From the NCBI RefSeq assembly GCF_026000435.1, contig NZ_AP026763.1, positions 930,001 to 994,000 on the forward strand: a stretch of 64,000 nucleotides of DNA, in the 5' to 3' direction. The DNA comes from Vibrio sp. STUT-A11. Its GTDB lineage: Bacteria > Pseudomonadota > Gammaproteobacteria > Enterobacterales > Vibrionaceae. The translations under genes and the position numbers were made by a program. Below, piece by piece: positions 8,905-18,102 of the stretch. Within the stretch, counting starts at the first letter, position 1. Each line of letters opens with the position of its first letter. The notes beneath the pieces were generated by a model. That model made no database searches. It saw only the letters and a list, made by a program, of their open reading frames with translations, and was not told the origin of the DNA.

Positions 8905-11049
8905 ATGAGTTATTTAGCTTTAGCGCGAAAATGGCGTCCTAATAAGTTTGACCAGGTCGTGGGACAAAAACATGTTCTCACGGCATTGGAAAATGCGTTA
9001 GCGCAAAATCGCCTCCATCATGCGTATTTGTTTAGTGGTACTCGTGGTGTTGGTAAGACGAGTATCGGCCGTTTGTTCGCCAAAGGGCTGAACTGTGAAA
9101 CCGGAATTACCGCAACACCTTGTGGTCAGTGCGATACTTGTCGCGAAATTGATGAGGGGCGATTTGTTGACCTGCTAGAAATTGATGCAGCCTCACGCAC
9201 TAAAGTTGAAGACACTCGAGAACTGTTAGACAACGTTCAATATAAACCTGCTCGCGGACGCTTTAAGGTGTATCTCATCGATGAGGTACATATGTTGTCA
9301 CGTCACTCCTTCAATGCTCTGTTGAAAACATTGGAAGAACCGCCGGAATACGTTAAGTTCTTACTGGCGACCACGGATCCGCAAAAGCTACCCGTGACGA
9401 TTTTGTCACGTTGTCTGCAGTTCCACTTAAAGCCAATCAGTGTCGATGAGATTCATCAGCAGCTAGATTATATCCTTGAGCAAGAACAGGTCTCAGCAGA
9501 ACCGAAAGCGTTGGGTATGATCTCTCACGCGGCCGATGGCAGTATGCGTGATGCTCTGAGTTTGACTGATCAAGCGATTGCTCTGGGTAATGGTGCAGTA
9601 GAATCTGGCATCGTTAGCCATATGCTAGGCACCATTGATACTGATCAGGCTATTCACTTACTTGATTCGATCAGTAGCAAACAGCCCCAACAAGCGATAG
9701 AAAAAATCCAACAATTGGCGTCAAATGGCGTGGAGTGGGATGGCTTATTGCAACAGTTGGCAGCCCAATTACACCGAATTGCTATGTATCAGGCTTTGCC
9801 ATCTACGTTAGATCAAGCTCAGCCTGATGCAGAAAAAATCGAGTTATTAAGTAAAGCGCTCAGCCCACAAGATGTGCAGCTTTATTATCAGGTTGTGATA
9901 AAAGGTCGTGAAGATCTCTCGTTGTCACCAAACGGCCGAGTCGGCATGGAAATGATCGTATTGCGCATGATGGCATTTCGCCCGTCAGCAAGTAATAGTG
10001 CAAATGTCATTTCTACTGCAACGCAACCGCAATCTGCGCCTATACAGAACGTGAGTCAGCAAAAAGTACAGAAGACTGCAACTCCGCAGACTTCGGTTCA
10101 ACCACCGCCGTCACGACCGTCGCCAGTGTCATCACAGCAGCCTGTAAATCAACCAGTGGTCAACAACCAGGCTCCGATGCAAGATGGGTCTCAGCTCCAG
10201 CCTGACTATCAACCAGCCGAGTACGAGACACCGGCGCAATATGACATAGCGCCACCAATGAGTGAGAACCCAGCGCCTCAGAATCAGGAATCGCCTCAAC
10301 AAGCCTCAGAGCGTGCTTCAGCAACACCTGCTCGTGGTGGGTTAAGTGGCTTGCGCCATCAACTCCGCTCTCAGCGTCAGGGTTTACAACAAAATGCCCC
10401 GCAGCAAAGTGGTGGTCCAAAAAAGCCTAAAGCGACATCTGCCAAACCAGAGTCGGTTCTTGATCGTGTCGCGCAAAGACACGGCAGTTCCGCGCAGGTG
10501 TCGCCAAGCTCAACGCCTCAAACGGAAGAGCCAGTCGTTGAAGAAGCGTATCGCTGGCGTCCGAGCAAACCAGCTGAGACAAAAGTCAATACCAAACTGA
10601 CACCTACGCAGCTCAAGCAAGCGCTTGAGCATGAGAAAACACCTGAAATGGCGCAAAAGCTCGTCGATGAGTCTCTAGAGCAAAATGAGTGGGCAAAACT
10701 CATCAGCCTGATGAACATGCCTAAGCTAGTGGAGCAACTTGCGCTAAACTCACATTATAACAAAGAAGGTTCGACGGTTTCTTTGCAGCTGAGAAGTGCT
10801 CAGGCACACTTAAATACAGATAGAGCACAAGGCGAATTACTCAACGCTCTCAATACGCTTTTAGGTGAAGATTGCCATTTAACTGTAGAAATTAGTGATG
10901 CTGGTGAGACACCGTTAGAATTGCGAGATCGACTCTATCAAGAAAAATTGCAACAAGCTTTGAATAGCCTGGAAAACGATCCAAACGTTCATTTTATCGA
11001 ACGTCGATTTGCCGCAGAGCTTGTGAAAGATAGTGTGCGCCCTATCTAA
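8905..11049 (+). CDS. dnaX: DNA polymerase III subunits tau and gamma
   Basis: The clamp-loader ATPase. The full frame encodes tau, 714 residues: Walker A GTRGVGKT (45-52), four zinc-binding Cys at 64, 73, 76 and 79, Walker B DEVH (126-129), an SRC sensor motif, then a Gln/Pro-rich linker (about 370-520) and the C-terminal domains that bind DnaB helicase and the polymerase alpha subunit. Codons 505-507 form the slippery A AAA AAG; a -1 shift there meets TAA after one further codon, giving a gamma-like product of 508 residues, as in E. coli. It is probably cotranscribed with apt. An ERIC-like palindrome separates it from ybaB. Confidence 0.97.
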   Translation: MSYLALARKWRPNKFDQVVGQKHVLTALENALAQNRLHHAYLFSGTRGVGKTSIGRLFAKGLNCETGITATPCGQCDTCREIDEGRFVDLLEIDAASRTKVEDTRELLDNVQYKPARGRFKVYLIDEVHMLSRHSFNALLKTLEEPPEYVKFLLATTDPQKLPVTILSRCLQFHLKPISVDEIHQQLDYILEQEQVSAEPKALGMISHAADGSMRDALSLTDQAIALGNGAVESGIVSHMLGTIDTDQAIHLLDSISSKQPQQAIEKIQQLASNGVEWDGLLQQLAAQLHRIAMYQALPSTLDQAQPDAEKIELLSKALSPQDVQLYYQVVIKGREDLSLSPNGRVGMEMIVLRMMAFRPSASNSANVISTATQPQSAPIQNVSQQKVQKTATPQTSVQPPPSRPSPVSSQQPVNQPVVNNQAPMQDGSQLQPDYQPAEYETPAQYDIAPPMSENPAPQNQESPQQASERASATPARGGLSGLRHQLRSQRQGLQQNAPQQSGGPKKPKATSAKPESVLDRVAQRHGSSAQVSPSSTPQTEEPVVEEAYRWRPSKPAETKVNTKLTPTQLKQALEHEKTPEMAQKLVDESLEQNEWAKLISLMNMPKLVEQLALNSHYNKEGSTVSLQLRSAQAHLNTDRAQGELLNALNTLLGEDCHLTVEISDAGETPLELRDRLYQEKLQQALNSLENDPNVHFIERRFAAELVKDSVRPI
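10419..10425 (+). promoter_or_regulatory. Slippery heptamer for -1 frameshifting in dnaX
   Basis: A AAA AAG lies exactly in the dnaX zero frame (codons CCA AAA AAG). After a -1 slip the ribosome reads GCC then TAA (10428-10430). A G-rich stretch (GTGGTGG) lies just upstream, and a 6-bp hairpin CGTGTC/GACACG lies about 50 bases downstream. The equivalent E. coli site makes gamma. Confidence 0.8.
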
Positions 11050-11110
11050 TAATCGAACGGAGTGGGGTTGAAAATGTTAAGTTATAACCCCATTAATTGA
11101 TGCAACACCT

Positions 11111-11277
11111 CATAGCAATCACAGTAAATAAGTGAGCAGAAATAGCGCAGGAAAAATGCTCGAGGACAAGGCGCAATTTTTCGATAAGTAGTTATTCTAC
11201 AATCAAAAGTTGCAACGATGTTATCGAGCATTTTAACAAGCTAGAATGACCAGTTATTTACTACGATTGGTATCACA
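11111..11277. repeat. ERIC-like imperfect palindrome between dnaX and ybaB
   Basis: A long imperfect inverted repeat of about 165 bases. The left arm (AGTAAATAAGTG ... AAAATGCTCGA) matches the reverse complement of the right arm (TCGAGCATTTT ... ATTTACTACGATTGG). The centre pairs CAATTTTT with AAAAGTTG around GTAG-TTATT-CTAC. It resembles the ERIC/IRU elements known in enterobacteria and vibrios; family assignment is from memory. Confidence 0.7.
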
Positions 11278-11293
11278 AACCAGAGAGATAAAC

Positions 11294-11623
11294 ATGTTTG
11301 GTAAAGGCGGTATGGGCAACCTAATGAAGCAAGCCCAGCAAATGCAAGATCGCATGCAAAAGCTTCAAGAAGAAATCGCGAATATGGAAGTAACTGGCGA
11401 GTCTGGTGCTGGTCTAGTTAAAGTTACAATTACTGGTAGTCACAGCGTACGTCGTGTTGACATCGATGAAAGTTTGATGGAAGACGACAAAGAAATGCTG
11501 GAAGATTTGATTGCGGCTGCATTCAACGATGCGGCTCGTCGCGTTGAAGAAACTCAAAAAGAGAAAATGGCTTCTGTAACTGGCGGTATGCAACTACCAC
11601 CAGGTATGAAAATGCCATTCTAA
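11294..11623 (+). CDS. ybaB: Nucleoid-associated protein YbaB/EbfC
   Basis: A 109-residue DNA-binding protein, the same length as E. coli YbaB. It starts MFGKGGMGNLMKQAQQMQ, has the helical N-terminal arm and the conserved VTITGSHSVRRVDID strand, and ends PPGMKMPF. The ATG at 11294 is preceded by GAGAGATA; a longer frame from 11246 would run into the palindromic repeat. It is followed 30 bases later by recR, the conserved ybaB-recR pair linked with recombination and repair. Confidence 0.95.
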   Translation: MFGKGGMGNLMKQAQQMQDRMQKLQEEIANMEVTGESGAGLVKVTITGSHSVRRVDIDESLMEDDKEMLEDLIAAAFNDAARRVEETQKEKMASVTGGMQLPPGMKMPF

Positions 11624-11653
11624 TCTGCTGAAATTTAATTAAGCGGATTTTCA

Positions 11654-12253
11654 ATGCGTACCAGTCATATGCTGGAACAATTGATGGAGGCCTTACGTTG
11701 TCTACCTGGGGTTGGCCCCAAGTCGGCACAGCGTATGGCCTTTCATTTGTTACAGCGAGATAGAAAAGGCGGCTTACAGCTCGCCGATGCTCTTAGTCAG
11801 GCAATGACGGAAATTGGCCATTGTTCAGAGTGCCGTACTTTTACTGAAGAAGAAGTTTGCCACATTTGTACTAACCCAAAACGCCAGGAAAACGGCCAAA
11901 TTTGCGTAGTAGAAAGTCCGGCAGACATTGCAGCAGTCGAAGCGACCGGTCAGTACTCTGGACGATACTTTGTTTTGATGGGGCATTTATCTCCGCTTGA
12001 TGGTATCGGTCCAAGTGACATTGGCTTAGATGTGCTCGATTATCGCCTCCGTCGAGGTGATATTACTGAAGTGATTCTTGCTACCAACCCAACGGTAGAA
12101 GGGGAAGCAACGGCACATTACATCGCAGAACTATGTAGAGAGCACCAAGTTGCCGCAAGCCGAATCGCACATGGTGTTCCAGTGGGCGGTGAACTTGAAC
12201 TTGTTGATGGCACAACGTTGTCACACTCACTCTTGGGTCGACACAAGTTATAA
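11654..12253 (+). CDS. recR: Recombination mediator RecR
   Basis: Acts with RecF and RecO to load RecA on gapped DNA. The 199 residues show an N-terminal HhH region (LRCLPGVGPKSAQRMAFHLL), a C4 zinc finger (CSEC ... CHIC, about 57-72), a Toprim domain beginning ICVVESPADIAAVE, and a C-terminal Walker B-like element in GVPVGGELELVDGTTL. Length equals the usual 199-201. It is cotranscribed with ybaB and ends at a strong terminator. Confidence 0.97.
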   Translation: MRTSHMLEQLMEALRCLPGVGPKSAQRMAFHLLQRDRKGGLQLADALSQAMTEIGHCSECRTFTEEEVCHICTNPKRQENGQICVVESPADIAAVEATGQYSGRYFVLMGHLSPLDGIGPSDIGLDVLDYRLRRGDITEVILATNPTVEGEATAHYIAELCREHQVAASRIAHGVPVGGELELVDGTTLSHSLLGRHKL

Positions 12254-12257
12254 TGGA

Positions 12258-12285
12258 AAGCCGCTGGATTCAGCGGCTTTTTTTC
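12258..12285 (+). terminator. Terminator of ybaB-recR
   Basis: AAGCCGCTG pairs with CAGCGGCTT around GATT, followed by seven T. Confidence 0.92.
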
Positions 12286-12333
12286 ATCTTGTTCACCAAT
12301 TATCTTATGTCTTATTTATGGTTGATAAGCGGG

Positions 12334-13032
12334 TTAGCTGTCTGAATCTGAAGCCAGTAGGTTTTTATAGATAACCGCACCTAAAACGCCGCCAATAATA
12401 GGGGCGATCCAGAACAGCCAAAGCTGAGATATGGCCCAGTCTCCAACATAAATAGCCACGCCAGTACTGCGTGCAGGATTGACAGAAGTGTTGGTGACGG
12501 GGATGCTGATTAAATGAATAAGCGTTAAACATAGGCCGATTGCAATAGGCCCAAACCCTTCAGGTGCACGTTTGTCCGTGGCGCCCATAATGACAATCAA
12601 GAACATCATGGTCATCACAACTTCTGTTACTAAAGCGGCCAACATGGAATATTGGCCTGGTGAGTGTTCACCGTAACCGTTCGATGCAAATCCTGAGGTG
12701 ACAATATCAAAGCCCATTTGACCCGATGCAATTACATAAAGTGTGCCACCGGCAATTAAACCGCCGATAACCTGAGCGATGATGTAAGGCAAAATGTCTT
12801 TGGTGTTAAAACGACCACCAGCCCAGAGACCAATGGTTACGGCAGGATTTAGGTGGCAGCCAGAAATATGGCCAATCGCAAAAGCCATAGTAAGAACGGT
12901 TAAACCAAATGCCAGCGACACGCCTAACAGCCCAATACCTACTTCAGGAAATCCAGCTGCTAATACGGCACTGCCACAACCACCTAGTACCAACCAGAAC
13001 GTACCAAAAGCCTCAGCCAAATATTTATTCAT
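12334..13032 (-). CDS. aqpZ: Aquaporin Z-type water channel
   Basis: A 232-residue MIP-family channel, essentially the AqpZ length. Both pore motifs are canonical: HLNPAVTIG in the first half (about 62-70) and SVNPARSTG in the second (about 184-192). Six hydrophobic helices are visible. The aromatic/arginine selectivity Arg is present in NPAR. It is convergent with recR and stands alone; the upstream gap holds its promoter. Confidence 0.95.
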   Translation of the reverse strand: MNKYLAEAFGTFWLVLGGCGSAVLAAGFPEVGIGLLGVSLAFGLTVLTMAFAIGHISGCHLNPAVTIGLWAGGRFNTKDILPYIIAQVIGGLIAGGTLYVIASGQMGFDIVTSGFASNGYGEHSPGQYSMLAALVTEVVMTMMFLIVIMGATDKRAPEGFGPIAIGLCLTLIHLISIPVTNTSVNPARSTGVAIYVGDWAISQLWLFWIAPIIGGVLGAVIYKNLLASDSDS

Positions 13033-13211
13033 GTAATTTCCTATTTCTTATTCGATAACTTGCTGAACATAGTTGAAGATTGTCAGTTAAGTGTGAGGCA
13101 AAACACGAAAAGATAAGAATAGGAATGGTATGTACAATGGTGTCTCAGAGATGAAACCGAAAGAGCCAAGATAGTGCAACAGAGGCGTGGGGATCAAAGA
13201 CAGGGCAAAGC

Positions 13212-13460
13212 TTACGTTAATTGCTCTAATTCAGTAATATTCGTCAGCGCTTCTTGGTTGGTCTTTCCACACACAACTGGGCATGGTTTGAAATCATGGC
13301 ACACTTTTGGGCGCTCGGGCTGACCAAATAGCTTACAAAGGTTGTCATCGTTCAGTTGTACACAACGAGCACCTGCCGGCTTACCATTTGGCATGCCAGG
13401 AATTGGTGAAGAGATACTTGGGGCGATACAGCACGCACCACAGCCTAATCGACAATCCAT
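13212..13460 (-). CDS. YkgJ-family cysteine cluster protein
   Basis: An 82-residue protein with eight or more Cys: MDCRLGCGACCIAP at the N-terminus, LCKLFGQPERPKVC centrally and FKPCPVVCG near the end. This pattern fits small YkgJ-type proteins thought to bind zinc or iron-sulfur clusters. The role is unknown. A larger cysteine-cluster gene (ycgN-like) lies 560 bases away on the opposite strand. Confidence 0.8.
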   Translation of the reverse strand: MDCRLGCGACCIAPSISSPIPGMPNGKPAGARCVQLNDDNLCKLFGQPERPKVCHDFKPCPVVCGKTNQEALTNITELEQLT

Positions 13461-13583
13461 AATGTAAACCTCTTAAAAATTGAGGTGGCAATTATGGTCA
13501 TTTTGGCGTGGATTGGAAGAGGGTGCCAATAAAAAAGTACAAGTAAAACTAAAGCTCTTGCACTTTTTACCTTGCTAAAACGA

Positions 13584-13832
13584 TCACTTTAGAAAACGGT
13601 TATAGACAAACAAGATGACGAATGCACCCAGAGTGGCGGTAATAATACTGCCGACGTTGATACCGGTTGCACCGCCTTGTCCCAGAAAGCTTCCTAAAAA
13701 GCCCCCTACAAATGCGCCAGCGATTCCTAAAAACATAGTGGCAGTCCAACCGCCGCCGTCATTGCCTGGCATTAACCACTTTGCCAAGGCGCCCGCAATC
13801 AAGCCTAAAACTATCCAAGAAATGATACCCAT
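13584..13832 (-). CDS. GlsB/YeaQ/YmgE-family small membrane protein
   Basis: An 82-residue Gly-rich hydrophobic protein starting MGIISWIVLGLIAGALAKW; GGGGAT lies 7 bases before this ATG, which is preferred over an upstream ATG at 13868. Three membrane segments are separated by GGW and FVGGFLGSFLGQGG motifs characteristic of the YeaQ/YmgE (transglycosylase-associated) family. Members are stress-induced in enterobacteria; the molecular role is not established. Confidence 0.9.
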   Translation of the reverse strand: MGIISWIVLGLIAGALAKWLMPGNDGGGWTATMFLGIAGAFVGGFLGSFLGQGGATGINVGSIITATLGAFVILFVYNRFLK

Positions 13833-14021
13833 AAACGATCCCCATTGTTCTATTAAGATTCTAATCAAACGACACTGGCTTTAAGGATAGAGCATGACAA
13901 CAGAAAATGGTCAATTGCTCTTAGCTGATGTGTTTAGTATCAAGAGAATCGCTGAATACTTGAACTTTTGTGATGAGAGGGGTATAAATCGCCCCCTAAT
14001 TCCTTTAGTGAGACCGAAACT

Positions 14022-14462
14022 ATGAGTACTCCATTTTGGCAAAGTAAAAAGTTGGAACAGATGACCGAAGAGGAGTGGGAATCTCTGTGTGATGGTTGTG
14101 GTAAATGCTGCCTTCACAAGCTAATGGACGAAGACACGGACGAAATTTATTACACTAATGTGGCATGTAGCTGGTTAAACAGCAAAACTTGCTCATGCAA
14201 AGATTATCCAAATCGCTTCACATCTGGAGAAGAGTGCACAAAGCTAACCCGTGAAGACATTGATGACTTTACTTGGTTACCGCATACTTGCGCGTATCGC
14301 CTGTTAGCTGAAGGCCAATCGTTACCAGAATGGCATCCACTCATCACTGGCTCAAAGTCAGCGATGCACGCAGCAGGTGAAAGTGTACGTAATAAAGTGG
14401 TGTACGAAATCGATGTTGTAGATTGGGAACAGCATATTTTAAATCACCCCAACAGAGCCTAG
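14022..14462 (+). CDS. ycgN: YcgN family cysteine cluster protein
   Basis: A 146-residue protein of the UPF0260/YcgN family. The N-terminal FWQSKKLEQMTEEEWESLCDGCGKCC is diagnostic, with further Cys in ACSWLNSKTCSCKDYPNR and EECTKL, and HTCAYRLL later. The Cys set probably binds a metal or iron-sulfur centre. Function is unknown. Its own promoter probably lies in the 190-base gap shared with the divergent yeaQ-like gene. Confidence 0.92.
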   Translation: MSTPFWQSKKLEQMTEEEWESLCDGCGKCCLHKLMDEDTDEIYYTNVACSWLNSKTCSCKDYPNRFTSGEECTKLTREDIDDFTWLPHTCAYRLLAEGQSLPEWHPLITGSKSAMHAAGESVRNKVVYEIDVVDWEQHILNHPNRA

Positions 14463-14596
14463 GTGATGTCTTACCTCACTTTTACATCTAACACCTTCTT
14501 TTGACACGTACTTATCTTTGCATGATATAGAATAAACAAAGGTGATGTTCTCGCCTGCTTCCGTTTCTGATCGATTCCAGTTTTTACGAGGTAAAA

Positions 14597-16276
14597 ATGA
14601 CGTTTAGTTTCCCGCTGAAAAATCGCCTGACACCTTGGTTTACGTTACTTTTTCTTTTCATCGCGATGATGAATCCTGTTTTAGTCAACGCTGCTGAGAA
14701 AAAAGAAGCACCTGCCGTATCGGCGGCAGAAGCATCCATTGATAACTTAAACATCGATATCATCGATTTATCGCAAAGCTTAACTCAAACCAATGGTGAT
14801 GAGCGTGATGCGCTTCAGTTGCAACTTTTTCAAAAAAACCAACAACTACGCGCTCAGTTGGCGGCTGCTATTGAAAAAGAATCTATCCCGCACGACAAGC
14901 TGATCAAATTAGTCAAAACGCAAATAAAGTACACGGAAGATGCAACGCTCTATCTGGCATCGAAAACGAAGTTAGCAACAGAAAATCTGAACGCGGCTAA
15001 AGATGAGGAAAAGCTGTCGATCATTAATGACTACCGTGAAGTACAGCACTATCTAGACGTGATATTTGAGGCGAGCTGGCAAAACTTAGTTTGGTTAGAG
15101 CAACTGGGTGAACAGAATAAGCGGGCTGAAACAGAATTTAAAGAAAACGTAAATAAGCGTATTCGAATGTTGTCGGCATCCGTGCAGTACTTGAGTCAGC
15201 AGAGTGAAATCATTGGTGGACAACTTTCTTCTAGCCCAGAGTCGGAAAAAGCCGCCCAGCAACTGAGCCAGATGATCGTCAAGCAAAGGCTGGAGATTGC
15301 AACAGAAAGTCTACGCAACTTGATGTCAATTGGTGACAAGGTTGGTATTGAAACCTCTGAGTACAAGCGTCAAATATTCGAAGTTACCGGCAGTATTACG
15401 CATGATTTACTGAATAGCAAAGTTGTCTGGTCAATCGTCAGTCACTGGTCTAACTCAGCAGTGGACTGGTTAGCTGGAAATGCACCACAGCACCTTTTTC
15501 AACTGTTTATTTTTGTATTAATTTTGGCAATTGCTCGTGCATTAGCGAAAATTACCCGCAAAGTCATGCGCAAGGCGGTTGCCTCTAAAAACTTAAAGCT
15601 CTCCCATTTGATGCAGGATTTCTTTATTTCGATGTCCGGTAAATTTGTGTGGGTGATTGGGATAATGGTCGGTCTATCGCAGATTGGCCTCAACCTAGCG
15701 CCAATCCTAACCGGTTTCGGTATTGCTGGTGTGATCATTGGTTTTGCGTTGCAAGATACCTTATCCAACTTCGCGGCAGGTATGATGCTTTTAATCTACC
15801 GCCCATTTGATGTCGGTGACTTCGTTTATGCGGGTGGTGTGGACGGTAAAGTCAGTCATATGAGCTTGGTAAATACCACTATCCGCACCTTCGACAACCA
15901 GATAATCATTGTACCGAACAGTAAAATTTGGGGTGATGTGATTAAAAACGTGACACATGAGCGCATTCGTCGTGTGGATATGGTTTTTGGTATTGGTTAC
16001 GCTGATGATTTGCTAAAGGCAGAATCGGTACTCACGGATATCATTACTTCTCATCCATCAGTACTGCGCACTCCTGAGCCAAATATCAAAGTGCATACGC
16101 TGAATACTTCTTCGGTGGATTTCATTGTTCGTCCTTGGGTGAAAACAGACGACTATTGGGATGTGTACTGGGATGTAACCAAGGAAGTGAAGCTTCGTTT
16201 TGATCGTGAAGGTATCTCTATCCCATTCCCTCAACAGGATGTACATTTGCATATGGTTGAGAAAAAAGACGCTTAA
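14597..16276 (+). CDS. MscS-family mechanosensitive channel with long periplasmic domain
   Basis: A 559-residue protein. A cleavable signal (about 1-32, ending VNAAEK) leads into a long helical, coiled-coil-like region (about 45-270), then membrane helices (about 300-400) and the MscS pore and beta domain. The pore-lining motif is TGFGIAGVIIGFALQDTLSNFAAGMML followed by the family signature RPFDVGDFV. It should protect against osmotic downshock in the inner membrane. The layout resembles mid-sized MscS paralogues rather than the minimal MscS. It stands alone with its own terminator. Confidence 0.9.
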   Translation: MTFSFPLKNRLTPWFTLLFLFIAMMNPVLVNAAEKKEAPAVSAAEASIDNLNIDIIDLSQSLTQTNGDERDALQLQLFQKNQQLRAQLAAAIEKESIPHDKLIKLVKTQIKYTEDATLYLASKTKLATENLNAAKDEEKLSIINDYREVQHYLDVIFEASWQNLVWLEQLGEQNKRAETEFKENVNKRIRMLSASVQYLSQQSEIIGGQLSSSPESEKAAQQLSQMIVKQRLEIATESLRNLMSIGDKVGIETSEYKRQIFEVTGSITHDLLNSKVVWSIVSHWSNSAVDWLAGNAPQHLFQLFIFVLILAIARALAKITRKVMRKAVASKNLKLSHLMQDFFISMSGKFVWVIGIMVGLSQIGLNLAPILTGFGIAGVIIGFALQDTLSNFAAGMMLLIYRPFDVGDFVYAGGVDGKVSHMSLVNTTIRTFDNQIIIVPNSKIWGDVIKNVTHERIRRVDMVFGIGYADDLLKAESVLTDIITSHPSVLRTPEPNIKVHTLNTSSVDFIVRPWVKTDDYWDVYWDVTKEVKLRFDREGISIPFPQQDVHLHMVEKKDA

Positions 16277-16295
16277 TTACTCGTCCTCTATTTGG

Positions 16296-16324
16296 AAAAG
16301 CACTCACATTGTTGAGTGCTTTTT
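16296..16324 (+). terminator. Terminator of the MscS-family gene
   Basis: AAAAGCACTCA pairs with TGAGTGCTTTT around a 6-base loop. Confidence 0.85.
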
Positions 16325-16440
16325 GTTTCTATCGGGTAGCGTGTTTCAAGTATTTGCTCGAAGGTGATTGTCGAAGCCTTGAAAAACAAAAAGTTGCACA
16401 GGTTAGAGATTATACCAATCTACGTTTTGTCATTGGGCTA

Positions 16441-16800
16441 TTATGCAAGTGCGAGGAGAATGCCACCTACACTCAGCGCGGCAGAGAGATATTGCCCCGC
16501 AGAGTAGGAGCTGTCTTCCTCTTCCTCGATTTTATCAGGACGGTCCATCCCCAAAGCGCCATGGGTAAATGATTCTACTTTTTCACCAACAGTCTTATTT
16601 TCCGCTGCCGCTTTTTTACTTTCGTGGTCGATTTCTTGTAACGCGGTAAGCAGCGCCTTCCCCTCAGAAGAAAGTGTCACTTTGTTTTGTTCCACTTTTA
16701 ACGGTGACGCATTTATGTCTTCTGTGGCTTTTGTTGTTGAAGACACAGTGGGCTGCAAATTAGCGTAGGTATTAACTTGATTGCTTCCTACTGGATTCAT
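16441..16800 (-). CDS. Hypothetical protein with C-terminal hydrophobic tail
   Basis: A 119-residue protein starting MNPVGSNQVNTY; the ATG at 16800 has AAGGAGT 5 bases upstream, so the longer frame from 16881 is not used. The N-terminal half is Ser/Thr-rich, the middle (KVTLSSEGKALLTALQEI) resembles segments of flagellar or secreted structural proteins, and the last 20 residues are a hydrophobic helix. An acidic EEEED run precedes the tail. I do not recognise a family. It may be a tail-anchored protein. Confidence 0.65.
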   Translation of the reverse strand: MNPVGSNQVNTYANLQPTVSSTTKATEDINASPLKVEQNKVTLSSEGKALLTALQEIDHESKKAAAENKTVGEKVESFTHGALGMDRPDKIEEEEDSSYSAGQYLSAALSVGGILLALA

Positions 16801-17056
16801 CGCATACTCCTTGAAAATCGACACTCGATCATTGAGTGTGGGTAAAAAGCAGTTATTGACTATATCGGCAACGCAGGGCAATTCTTAAATCGTTCAAATA
16901 AAAAACAGGCCTGTTTTTGCCGCTTGTTATAAATACCCAGAGACTAAAGCAAAAAACAGACCGATATAATTCAATTCACGTTCTGGATAGCCTGTAGTTA
17001 CACCAAAGAGAATGAACAATGACAATGCGATTTGCGAGCGAAAGATCGTCAGCCGT

Positions 17057-18004
17057 TTATTGGCACTCAAGATCAGTGTTGCGCATAATGAGGTGACTAA
17101 ACGCTTGCATACGATTGCTATCCTGTACGTAGCGAATAGGCGGCGCTAACACTTCGAGTTGGTAGTCGGTGCTATCAGAGGTAACTTCTGGGGTTGGTGT
17201 GATGATCACCACCTTTAAATTTGGATTGCGGTTTAAAATCGAAGTGGCTGTGCCTAATCCGCCTTCGATGTGGAAATTTCCTGCCACATGCACAACTTGA
17301 GAACCCTGATGTTTGTCCAGGTAGTTCACGATGGACTCGGCCATGGTCTCATCCCAGGTTATTTGCGCAGCGTACTGTTTTTCTGTTTGCGCTGACTCGC
17401 CGTGATGCATTGAGGCCATAAACTTTTCTTTGTACAAACTGTCATTGGTATTGATGGTCTCCGCGACAAAACGACGTTCTTTACTGTCGAGCTTATTGAG
17501 ATAGTCGATACCTTGGCGTCCTATGCAACGTACAATCTTTTTTGGGGCGTTAGCTGCAATAACCGCAATATCAGCACGCTTAGCAAATTCGATAAGAGGA
17601 CGATAGTCACTCTCATAATTTGGCCAGGCATTGCTTTGTTGGATGAAGAATTGCTCACCGATCTGGTCACTTAAATACTCATCTAGCACGTTTTGCTTAT
17701 CGCGGGTAATTTGCTCCATTGAAAGGGCAACGGGGCGTTGTCCTTTGGATAATTGCTTGAGCATGTCTGTCTGGAAACGGTGGATACCTGCATGGGTGTG
17801 CCATTCACCGATCAACAGCACATCGGCTTGTCGTAACTCAGATGTCAGGTGAGTGATGGTCACTGGGGTACCTGATGGGGAGTGAAGCTGATAATCGTAA
17901 AAGCTGCTTACGTCTGCTGAAATGGGAGCAGACGTTGTTGCTGTAGTCGAGATACAACCTGTCAGCAAAGTTGCAACCGCAAAACCTAAGATAGAAAAGC
18001 GCAT
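17057..18004 (-). CDS. ChaN-family lipoprotein
   Basis: A 315-residue lipoprotein with signal and lipobox LLTGC (Cys near residue 18). GGAGG lies just before the ATG at 18004, so the 17 upstream codons are left out. The body matches the ChaN/DUF399 fold: VLLIGEWHTHAGIHRFQ, VALSMEQITRDKQ and VVHVAGNFHIEGGLGT. ChaN of Campylobacter binds haem and is iron-regulated; a similar role here is inference. It is probably its own transcription unit. Confidence 0.85.
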   Translation of the reverse strand: MRFSILGFAVATLLTGCISTTATTSAPISADVSSFYDYQLHSPSGTPVTITHLTSELRQADVLLIGEWHTHAGIHRFQTDMLKQLSKGQRPVALSMEQITRDKQNVLDEYLSDQIGEQFFIQQSNAWPNYESDYRPLIEFAKRADIAVIAANAPKKIVRCIGRQGIDYLNKLDSKERRFVAETINTNDSLYKEKFMASMHHGESAQTEKQYAAQITWDETMAESIVNYLDKHQGSQVVHVAGNFHIEGGLGTATSILNRNPNLKVVIITPTPEVTSDSTDYQLEVLAPPIRYVQDSNRMQAFSHLIMRNTDLECQ

Positions 18005-18102
18005 GGGAAGCCTCCAAAAATGTCCCAGAGATATTTGTGGAGGCGACAAGATCAATTTAAGTCAACGAGTGCTATGTTCACTTGCGCTGCGATAGAGCGT
18101 TA

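Noticed and set aside
16309..16572. 87-codon plus-strand frame near the hypothetical gene
   Set aside because: Starts inside the MscS terminator and overlaps the better supported minus-strand gene.
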